NCBI GenBank assembly: GCA_963804375.1
Contig: CAWDQE010000021.1
Location: forward strand, 558,001 to 622,000
Origin: JANXQG01 sp963804375
GTDB taxonomy: Bacteria; Planctomycetota; Planctomycetia; Pirellulales; Thermoguttaceae
Reading direction: 5' to 3'
DNA: 64,000 nucleotides
Notes under the pieces: generated by a model
What the model saw: only the letters and a program-made list of their open reading frames with translations
Databases searched by the model: none
What the model was told of the DNA's origin: nothing
Translations under genes and position numbers: made by a program
Part shown: positions 57,330 through 64,000 of the stretch, in pieces
How positions within the stretch are numbered: position 1 is the stretch's first letter
Layout of the letters: each line of letters opens with the position of its first letter

Positions 57330-57434
57330 GTAGGCCGGAACAAGCCCGCGCAGTTCCGACAGGGATCGCGACTCGCGCACTTCATCATGCGGCTCACACG
57401 AATGCCGGAACTGCGCAAGCTTGTTCCGGCCTAC
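57330..57434. repeat. Palindromic intergenic element, family A copy 3
   Basis: GTAGGCCGGAACAAGCCCGC...GCCGGAACTGCGCAAGCTTG: the arms match 16296-16406, while the central core differs, with ATCATGCGGC. It lies between convergent genes. Confidence 0.8.
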
Positions 57435-57457
57435 GTGGCTTCGCAATCGGTTGTGAC

Positions 57458-59267
57458 TTATCGCTCCGGAACCTCTTCAATCTTATCAATGACCGGCGGC
57501 GAGGGTCTAAGTGTGGTAATCAACCGGCCAATCTCCTTGAGAACCTCGGCCGGGACGATAGTGTGGCACTCCACTTCGTCGGGGCCAGTCGTCACGGCCA
57601 TGGCAATCGGGGGCGTCGGGCCGAACTCGGGGATCTTCACCGGGCTGCCGGGAGGCAAGGCCATGGCCATCGCGCGCTTGAGAAAATCGAACATCCCGCT
57701 GGGGCTGAAGTAGAGGCACCACGTCGCGCCGGGCGGCAGCAGTGCGGCAACCTTGGCAACCTCTGCATTGCCCGCCAGACCGGGCTTGCCCTGCTTGATC
57801 GCCGCGATCGCCTTCTGCAGGGGCCCTTGGTCCATGTAGCTGAAGACCACGGTGTCCTCGTTGCAGGGCACGATCCAGGCCACGATCTTGCCACCGGGCC
57901 CGTACATTTTCTCTATCAACTTGGCACTCTCGGGCGGCATATTGGGCATCTGCGGCACTTTCATGGTGATCTTCAGTGCGCAGGGCCCCGCCCATTTCAG
58001 TCTTCTCGCATTGCATCGGCTGAAACATCGGGCTCTTGAACTTCTCGACAACCCGGTTATACCGCGCGAGGTATTTTTCATAGTCGGCAAGGAACGTCTC
58101 GCTATTGTCAACGCGCATCACGCCCAACATCCGCGCAAACATCGTTTCGCTTCCTTGGCCCGCGCCGAGGACGAAGGAAACGCCACGGATTCCCGGGAAC
58201 TTCTCTCTACCCAGCTCGCTTATCGCTTGGGCCTGTTCCTCGCTCAGTCCGTACATGCCGCGCAGACTCTTGATCAGAGCGAAAGAGGCATCCATTAGCT
58301 TGCGCATCGCGGCCTCCGAGAGCGGTCCGCCAGCGGCAACGACGAAGGGCTCGTCCGGCAGACCCGCCAAAGCGTCTTGCTTCGATGGTTTCACGTCGGC
58401 GACGAAACTGGCCCACTTGCCGCCGGCCACCAGGCGGATCCGTTTCGTAAGGCGAACCACGCCTTGCGCATCACGCTCCACGCCGAGGCCGAAAGAGGCG
58501 ACTTCCTTCTCGGCCGTCTGGAAGAACATCACGTACATGTCCAGCGCCGCCGCGGCCTGTTTCATCTGATCGCCGCCCTGGGCCAGGACCGGCTTGACGG
58601 CGTTAATTCCCTGTTGCACCTTGTCCGAGAGCGAGCGGATTCCCGGCGCGAGGATGACCGCGGCCGCGTCTTCCTTCGCCAGCCAGGTCCGCCACGGGGC
58701 CAGGCCGGCAGGGACCTCGTCGGCAAGTTTCACATCTTGCAGGGCCTCGCGGGAGACGGGCGGTCCGCTAATCGCCGCGTAACTGCCCACCTTGCGGACC
58801 AGCGACGCGCTGCCCCAAAGTTCGATCTTGGTCACGCCGGCTTCCGTGTCGTCGGACTTGAATTGCTCGAGGAACTTGGCGTAATCGCTCACCGGGACCA
58901 ATACGATCGCGGCCGGGATACCTTTGTCCTTTGGCGGCAGCACCAGCAAGGCGATAGGCCGCTTCTTGTCGAGCCCCGCACGGATTCCGCCGGGGCCCTC
59001 AAGCTTGGCGAGCAAGCTGGGGATGGGCAACTTCATCTCCCGGCCCAACTGTTGGAGTTTGGCGTCCGCGGCCGCCGGCCGGCTGACGACCACGAATCCC
59101 AGGGCCTGCTCGGGAACCAGTTTGAGGATCTCATCCTCGGCCCTGCCGTATCCCGCGATGCCAGCCATCGCGGCGAGACAGGCGAACAACGCCACTTGTG
59201 GAAAGCGGCGTCTCAGACCATAGAGACGCCGCACGGAATCAGCGAACCGGTTTCTTGCACGCAACAT
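57458..59267 (-). CDS. Secreted planctomycete protein of unknown function (one frame break)
   Basis: About 602 residues after repair of a break at about 57980-58000 (CEKTEMGGA, then LKITMKVPQMPNMPPES). ATG 59267 with GGGAGG upstream opens a signal peptide with an Arg-rich start and a hydrophobic stretch (VALFACLAAMAGIAGYG). Landmarks: EILKLVPEQALGFVVVSRPA, RPIALLVLPPKDKGIPAAIV, MYVMFFQTAEKEVASFGLGV, FVVAAGGPLSEAAMRKLMDA and the final PTPPIAMAVTTGPDEVECH. I do not recognise a named domain; the alternating strands suggest repeated alpha/beta units. Intact otherwise. An IS3 element has landed in its upstream region, about 50 bp from the start. Confidence 0.7.
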
Positions 59268-59316
59268 GGAAAACCTCCCTTTGCTTCGGCATTCGGGCTC
59301 GACAACTGCGCGGGAC

Positions 59317-60684
59317 GCGGAAAACTGGGCGCGCGGTTAAGGTGTAAAATGGATGCCCTTAACTCAGTTTCAGAAAGGATTCGGAGATGGCGAAACGACG
59401 GAGTCGTAAGCGTTATGATGCGACGTTCAAGGCGAAGGTGGCGTTGGCAGCAGTTCGAGGAGACAAGACGATCAGCGAGCTGGCGAGCCAGCACGCCGTG
59501 CATGGCAACCTGGTGAGCCAGTGGAAGCGGAAGCTTCTGGCCAATATCGAGCTTGTCTTTACGGAAGCTGATGATGGCCAGCGGGAGGATCGTGAGGCCT
59601 TGCTGGATGACCTTTACCAGCAGATCGGCCGGCTGAAGGTCGAGCTGGAGTGGCTCAAAAAAAAGCTGCCCAGTTCGATCACTGAGTTGCGGAGCTTGAT
59701 CGACGCGGCCCACCCGGCGCTGAGCATCACGCGGCAATGCGAGTTGCTCGGCCTGGCGCGTTCATCGTGCTATTACCAAAGGATGGAAGTGTCGGCGGAG
59801 AATTTGAAGCTGATGCGGCTCATGGACGAACTGCACCTTCGGCTGCCGTATTACGGGTCAAGGAGACTGGCATGGAGCTTACAGCAAAAAGGCTATGCGG
59901 TGGGGCGCAAACGCGTGCAGCGCCTCATGCGGCTGATGGGGATCGAGGCGATCTACCCACGACCGCGGACCAGCACACCGCATCCGGACCATCGCATTTA
60001 CCCTTATTTGCTGCGGGACTTCGTGGTTTCCGCGGCGGACCAGGTGTGGAGTGCCGACATCACCTACGTGCCAATGCAGCACGGATTCATGTATTTGGTT
60101 GCAATTCTGGACTGGCACAGCCGATACGTACTGGCGTGGCGCCTGTCGAACACGCTCGACAGCGACTTTTGTGTGGAGGCCCTGCGGGCCGCGTTGCGAC
60201 GCGGTTGGCCGGCGATCTTCAACACCGACCAGGGGTCGCAGTTTACCAGCCAGGCCTTTACGGGCGTGCTGGAGCAGCACGGGATTGCGATCAGCATGGA
60301 TGGCCGCGGCCGAGCTTTGGACAACGTCTTCATCGAGCGGTTGTGGTGGAGCGTCAAGTACGAAGACGTGTACATACAGGGCTACGAGACGGTGGCGGAA
60401 TTGAAGGCGGGCTTGAAGCGTTATTTCGACCGCTACTGTCGCCGCCGGCCCCATCAATCGTTAGACAACCGCTTTCCTTGGGACGTGTACAACGCGGATC
60501 GAAGAAAGCAAAACAAACGAAAACTTCGGCGCTAAAATTCGGCCTAACGGCCGACTGTGACGGAAAGCACAACAAAAGACGAAATGTACTCGCGGCTCTG
60601 CGGCCGCGCGACACTTGGAAGGGTGTCGCGGGCCGCTAGTCGTACTCAAAACACCACACCTTAACTTTACCCAAAAACTGTCCA
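59317..60684 (+). mobile_element. IS3-family insertion sequence
   Basis: The right end is clear: CCTTAACTTTACCCAAAAAC followed by TGTCCA (ending 60684). The left end shows only a partial match, GGTTAAGGTGT at about 59335-59345 with degenerate bases outside it, so the left limit is approximate. No clean target duplication is seen. One full-length transposase gene inside. It separates the secreted-protein gene from the double-GNAT gene. Confidence 0.75.
59387..60535 (+). CDS. IS3-family transposase (OrfA and OrfB in one frame)
   Basis: 382 residues. The N part (1-95) is OrfA: DATFKAKVALAAVRGDKTIS helix-turn-helix, then the leucine-zipper LYQQIGRLKVELEWLKKKL. The C part is OrfB: HTH_21 region SITRQCELLGLARSSCYYQ and the rve core with D224 (WSADITYVP), D281 (FNTDQGSQF) and E317 (NVFIERLWWSVKYED), the expected DD(35)E spacing. 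OrfA and OrfB are usually in different frames joined by slippage at an A-rich site. Here the site has eight A (59657-59664) and the frames are already fused. Either a natural fused variant or one extra A. Confidence 0.92.
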   Translation: MAKRRSRKRYDATFKAKVALAAVRGDKTISELASQHAVHGNLVSQWKRKLLANIELVFTEADDGQREDREALLDDLYQQIGRLKVELEWLKKKLPSSITELRSLIDAAHPALSITRQCELLGLARSSCYYQRMEVSAENLKLMRLMDELHLRLPYYGSRRLAWSLQQKGYAVGRKRVQRLMRLMGIEAIYPRPRTSTPHPDHRIYPYLLRDFVVSAADQVWSADITYVPMQHGFMYLVAILDWHSRYVLAWRLSNTLDSDFCVEALRAALRRGWPAIFNTDQGSQFTSQAFTGVLEQHGIAISMDGRGRALDNVFIERLWWSVKYEDVYIQGYETVAELKAGLKRYFDRYCRRRPHQSLDNRFPWDVYNADRRKQNKRKLRR

Positions 60685-60789
60685 GCGCGCCGGGTCCGCC
60701 GTCAACGATCGGAGCGGCACCGTGCCCTCCGGCGTCGACCACCCATATCATAGTGGACCGCACGGCGCGCAGCAATGATGCACTTCCTA

Positions 60790-60854
60790 CGTAGAACGGA
60801 ATTCATTCCGTTGGCCTGAAATAGGCTAGACAACGGAATGAATTTCGTTCTACG
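60790..60854. repeat. Palindromic element family H
   Basis: 24-bp arms, CGTAGAACGGAATTCATTCC and GGAATGAATTTCGTTCTACG, with one mismatch and a 17-nt loop. The ATG at 60838 lies in the right arm. The 300 bp between 60536 and 60837 hold only this and the IS right end. Confidence 0.85.
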
Positions 60855-60945
60855 GAAATTGGCATGCTTCCACCGCAGGCTGGGGTATTCTACAATACGG
60901 GCCGGGTCGGTTGTCACCAAACGCCCTGTTTTCGAGGAGTTGCCC

Positions 60946-62115
60946 ATTAAACTGGCCAAGTATCGGTTTGATCTTGCCGAGGCGCGCGACGACGACGATC
61001 TGCGGGCGGTCCTGGCCGCGACCCCCATGCCGGGAATGATCTCGGTCGGTTTTCGGCGCGAGCCGAGTTATTTTGGGGCTGCGGTCGTGGACGGCCGTTT
61101 CCGGCAGGTAGTTGTCGCCCGCGATGAAACGGCCGGCCGCATCGTCGCGTTCGGCGCCCGATCGGTCTCGGACCGGTATGTCAACGGTTTCCCGAAACCC
61201 ATTGGCTACCTCAGCAACCTTCGCGTGCTGCCGGAGCATCGCCGCGGCGGACTGGTCGGTCGCGGCTATGCGCTATTGCGCAAGCTGCACGAAGACCGAC
61301 GGACATCGTTGTATCTGACCACCATCGCCCAGGACAATCTCTCCGCGGTGCAACTCCTGACCGCAGGCCGGGCCGACCTGCCAACCTACCACCTTGCGGG
61401 ATGCTATCACACCGCGGTAATTGGGCTTAGGAGTGGTGCAGCCGTCCCGGCTGCTGAGCCCAGCCGGGACGGCCGCACCACAAGCGTTCAGGGCAGCCGG
61501 AACGGCTGCACCATCGAAATCCGCCCGGCGCAAAACAACGACGTGCCGGCGATCTTGGAGTTCCTGCATGCGGTTGGGTCGCGGCGGCAGTTCTTCCCTT
61601 GCTATGAGCGCGACGACTTTTTTACGGGCGACGGCTTGTTATGCGGGTTGCGGCCCGAGGACCTGCTGTTGGCGTGGCGCGGAAACCGCCTGGTCGGCAC
61701 GCTGGCCGCTTGGGACCAGACCGCGTTTCGTCAGATCGTCGTCCACGCCTACAAAAAGCCATTGTGCTGGCTCCGGCCGCTTTACAACTGCTGGACCGGC
61801 CTCCTCGGCCGGCCGTGTCTTCCCAGGCCGGGCAGCCCGCTGCGATGCCTGATGGGGGCGCTGCCCATGACTTGCGATGATGATCCGGAAGTACTTCGCA
61901 CGCTATTGGATACACTCATCCGCCAGCGCAGCGGTCAAAGCTGGGACCATCTGCTGGTCGGCGTGCACGAGTCCGATCCGCTGCTCCCCGTGTTGCGAGA
62001 ATATCGGGCCGGCTGTTATACGACTCAGGTCTATCTCGCCTGTTGGGAAGACGGCGAGGAACTGCGCGGGTCGATCGACGGGCGGCCGTGGTACCTTGAG
62101 CTAGGAAGTCTGTAG
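60946..62115 (+). CDS. Tandem GNAT acyltransferase
   Basis: About 389 residues. The start is uncertain: GAGGAG at 60934-60939 is six bases before ATT 60946; the ATG at 60838 sits in a repeat. First GNAT unit: FDLAEARDDDDLRAVLAATP, then the acyl-CoA loop NLRVLPEHRRGGLVGRGYAL (R-x-x-G-x-G type) and TSLYLTTIAQDNLSAVQLL. Second unit from IRPAQNNDVPAILEFLHAVG, AWRGNRLVGTLAAWDQTAFR and a degenerate acyl-CoA loop. A palindrome between the two units encodes a Ser/Gly/Arg linker. No signal peptide, so cytoplasmic. Substrate unknown. Probable operon with the two genes downstream. Confidence 0.75.
   Translation: MKLAKYRFDLAEARDDDDLRAVLAATPMPGMISVGFRREPSYFGAAVVDGRFRQVVVARDETAGRIVAFGARSVSDRYVNGFPKPIGYLSNLRVLPEHRRGGLVGRGYALLRKLHEDRRTSLYLTTIAQDNLSAVQLLTAGRADLPTYHLAGCYHTAVIGLRSGAAVPAAEPSRDGRTTSVQGSRNGCTIEIRPAQNNDVPAILEFLHAVGSRRQFFPCYERDDFFTGDGLLCGLRPEDLLLAWRGNRLVGTLAAWDQTAFRQIVVHAYKKPLCWLRPLYNCWTGLLGRPCLPRPGSPLRCLMGALPMTCDDDPEVLRTLLDTLIRQRSGQSWDHLLVGVHESDPLLPVLREYRAGCYTTQVYLACWEDGEELRGSIDGRPWYLELGSL
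61433..61513. repeat. In-frame palindromic element F between the two GNAT units
   Basis: GTGGTGCAGCCGTCCCGGCT pairs with AGCCGGGACGGCCGCACCAC, followed by a partial copy (GGGCAGCCGGAACGGCTGCA). It encodes SGAAVPAAEPSRDGRTTS, a likely flexible linker, without breaking the frame. Confidence 0.8.
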
Positions 62116-62156
62116 ATCATCGGCGCGGCACTCGCATTTGGAAGTCGTCGAAAATT

Positions 62157-62900
62157 ATGGGCGCACCACTCGAAGGCATCTTGGTTCCCCTGCCCGCGGT
62201 CACGCCGGCCCAGCGCGAAGCAATGTTTCGGCTGCTGGAGCGTTACTATGAGAATGTCACCCTGACAGATTTCCTGGCGGACCTGGCGGAGAAACAATGG
62301 GTGATCGTGCTCTTGGACCGGCGCAGCGGGGAATTGTGTGGCTTCTCCACCCAGATGCTGATGCGGGTGGCCGTGGACGGCGCCGGCGTCACGGCGCTCT
62401 TTTCCGGCGATACCATTGTGGCCCAAGAGCACTGGGGTGATATTGCCCTGGCCCGCACCTGGGGCCGGCTGGCGCTATCGTTGATCGACCGCCATGAACC
62501 GGAGGGACTTTACTGGTTCCTGATCTCCAAAGGCTATAAAACGTATCGTTTCTTGCCGCTGTTCTTCCACGAGTTCTTCCCCCGCCATGACGTTATCACG
62601 CCCGACTGGGCTTGCCGGTTGATCGATCGGCTTGCCCGTGACAAGTACCCGCGGGCCTACGATGCGGCGCGGGGCGTGATCCGTGCCGATTCGCAGAAGG
62701 ACCGTCTGCGGCCGGGTATTGCCGATCCGACCCCGCAACGGCTGCGCGATCCGCACGTACGCTACTTCATCGAGCGCAATCCAGGCTACGGCCGCGGCGA
62801 AGAGCTTTGTTGTCTGGCCCAACTCAGCCGCGCCAACTTCACTGCGGCGGCCTATCGCGCGATCGGTCAAGAGCCGGTTGCGGTGGGAGGATCGACGTGA
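62157..62900 (+). CDS. GNAT-like protein of the GH3 operon
   Basis: 247 residues from ATG 62157. Segments FRLLERYYENVTLTDFLADL, LCGFSTQMLMRVAVDGAGVT, ALFSGDTIVAQEHWGDIALA and GLYWFLISKGYKTYRFLPLF follow the strand-helix order of GNAT-type N-acyltransferases, but no standard acyl-CoA R-x-x-G-x-A/G loop is seen, so I call it GNAT-like only. Soluble; no signal peptide. The C-terminal 70 residues are basic. It overlaps the GH3 start codon (GTGA), so the two are translationally coupled. Likely the partner acyltransferase of the GH3 enzyme. Confidence 0.55.
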   Translation: MGAPLEGILVPLPAVTPAQREAMFRLLERYYENVTLTDFLADLAEKQWVIVLLDRRSGELCGFSTQMLMRVAVDGAGVTALFSGDTIVAQEHWGDIALARTWGRLALSLIDRHEPEGLYWFLISKGYKTYRFLPLFFHEFFPRHDVITPDWACRLIDRLARDKYPRAYDAARGVIRADSQKDRLRPGIADPTPQRLRDPHVRYFIERNPGYGRGEELCCLAQLSRANFTAAAYRAIGQEPVAVGGST

Positions 62901-64000
62901 GCCTCCCCTGGCTGCTCAATACGGCATGGATGTTCTCTTGCGCTCGCGAGGCGAGGGCCTTCGCCAGCGCCACCCGGCAGGTCGCCGCGACCCAGGCGGA
63001 AGTCCTCGCATCCATTCTCCGGCAGAATCGTGATACGGAATTCGGACGGGCGCATCATTTCCACGGGATCGACGGGCCGCATGCGTACCAGCAGCGCGTG
63101 CCCTTGTCGCGCTATGAGGATTATGCCCAGGCCATCCACCGGATCGCCGAAGGAGAAAATCACGTGCTAACCCGTGCCCGGGTCGAGTTGCTGGAACCGA
63201 CCAGCGGCACGACGGGCGGCGAGAAGTTGATCCCCGCCACGGCCCCGCTTTGCCGCCAGTTCCAGCGGGCGGTTGCGGCCTGGGTAGCCGATCTGTTCCA
63301 TCACCGGCCTGGCTTGCGACGTGGCCGGGGGTACTGGTCGATTTCGCCCGTCTTCGGATCACCGCGCCGGACCGCGGCGGGGATTCCGATCGGTTTCGAG
63401 AATGACGCGGACTATCTCGGCGCCGGCGGGCGCTGGCTGCTCAAGCGGCTCATGGCGGTTCCCGCGAGCGTTGCCCGAGTTGTCGACATCGACGAGTTCC
63501 GCTACCGCACGCTTTGGCACCTGCTTCGCGCGCCGGAGCTGACGCTGATGTCGGTCTGGAGCCCAACCTTCCTGCCGACGCTGCTTGCTCCGCTGGAGGC
63601 TTGGTCGGACCGGCTTGGTTTTGACCTGGAGCGATGCGGCGAAACAACGCGTGCCGCGGAACTGAGGCGGATATTCCGCGTACCCTCCTCGACGGCCGAG
63701 AAGCTGCGCCGCATTTGGCCGCGGCTGGCCCTCATCAGTTGTTGGGCCGATGCCGGCTCAGCCCGGTATTTGGGGCAACTCCGCGAACTCTTCCCGGAAG
63801 TGGAGATCCAGCCCAAGGGCTTGTTGGCTACCGAAGGCTGCGTGTCGTTTCCGCTAACCGGCCGCCCGGCGCCGGTGCTGGCAGTACGGTCGCACTTTTT
63901 CGAGTTCCAGGAGATCGATGCGCCGGAGCGCCTGCGGCTGGGGCACGAACTGGAGCGGGGCGCTCGGTACCGCGTGGTCCTCACCACGGCAGGCGGACTT
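62897..64000 (+). CDS. GH3-family acyl-acid amido synthetase-like enzyme, 3' end outside window
   Basis: At least 367 residues from GTG 62897 (GGGAGG upstream), continuing past the window. The adenylate-forming signature EPTSGTTGGEKLIP has SGTTGG at about 103-108; further family features are YWSISPVFGSPRR, SVWSPTFLPTLLAPLEAWSD, WPRLALISCWADAGSARYLG and LLATEGCVSFPLTGRPAPVL. GH3 enzymes join carboxylic acids to amino acids through an acyl-adenylate; plant members conjugate jasmonate or auxin. The bacterial substrates are mostly unknown. With two upstream acyltransferases it may make an acylated small molecule or lipid. Confidence 0.87.
   Translation, partial: MSLPWLLNTAWMFSCAREARAFASATRQVAATQAEVLASILRQNRDTEFGRAHHFHGIDGPHAYQQRVPLSRYEDYAQAIHRIAEGENHVLTRARVELLEPTSGTTGGEKLIPATAPLCRQFQRAVAAWVADLFHHRPGLRRGRGYWSISPVFGSPRRTAAGIPIGFENDADYLGAGGRWLLKRLMAVPASVARVVDIDEFRYRTLWHLLRAPELTLMSVWSPTFLPTLLAPLEAWSDRLGFDLERCGETTRAAELRRIFRVPSSTAEKLRRIWPRLALISCWADAGSARYLGQLRELFPEVEIQPKGLLATEGCVSFPLTGRPAPVLAVRSHFFEFQEIDAPERLRLGHELERGARYRVVLTTAGGL

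Noticed and set aside
60838..60945. ATG 60838 as start of the double GNAT gene
   Set aside because: It lies in a palindromic element and the residues after it are not GNAT-like until about 60946.

Overview
The window looks like a GC-rich chromosome segment of a planctomycete, probably near the Pirellulales and possibly from a metagenome assembly. The gene content is typical of that group: FGly-type sulfatase, twin-arginine Gfo/Idh/MocA oxidoreductases, a DUF1080 protein next to a URO-D-like protein, a DUF4832 glycosidase-like protein, a squalene-cyclase-repeat protein behind a membrane anchor, large secreted TPR/alpha-2-macroglobulin proteins, and a DUF4129/DUF4350/MoxR/DUF58 cluster. I see no rRNA, no convincing ordinary tRNA, no CRISPR array and no phage genes.

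Layout. 1-13 kb: end of an oxidoreductase, two transglutaminase-like secreted paralogues (896-4143 and 6991-8979) around an exported amidohydrolase, a SIMPL protein, a sulfatase and a DUF4832 protein. 13-24 kb: a URO-D remnant, a double-thioredoxin-fold protein, a triple-PAS protein with no output domain, a DUF1080/URO-D pair, a Spy-like periplasmic protein, a Tat-exported oxidoreductase and a HEAT-repeat protein. 24-33 kb: an ABC-2 permease, an IS4-family element inside a stem-loop repeat, a squalene-cyclase-repeat protein, a possible structured RNA, DoxX, two SPFH proteins and an 800-bp gene-free stretch. 33-42 kb: one very long secreted TPR / alpha-2-macroglobulin-like / TPR / STN-like protein. 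42-50 kb: a BON-like protein, transaldolase, an ARPP-1-like protein, nicotinamidase and a double M16 peptidase. 50-57 kb: RDD and SpoIIM divergent from a membrane protein, DUF4129, DUF4350, MoxR and DUF58. 57-64 kb: a secreted protein, an IS3-family element, a double GNAT, a GNAT-like protein and a GH3-family enzyme running off the end.

Two features run through the whole window. First, about fourteen reading-frame breaks split otherwise well-conserved proteins; each is repaired by one added or removed base. This points to residual indel errors in the sequence more than to real gene decay, so I annotate these as single genes. Second, small palindromic elements of at least six kinds fill the intergenic gaps. 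Several also sit inside open reading frames without breaking them, four in the alpha-2-macroglobulin gene and one in the GNAT gene, much as Rickettsia palindromic elements do.

Functionally most products are predicted to be exported or membrane proteins for carbohydrate or sulfated-polymer catabolism and envelope maintenance. The strongest candidates for uncharacterised systems are the MoxR divergon at 50-57 kb and the acyltransferase/GH3 operon at 61-64 kb.
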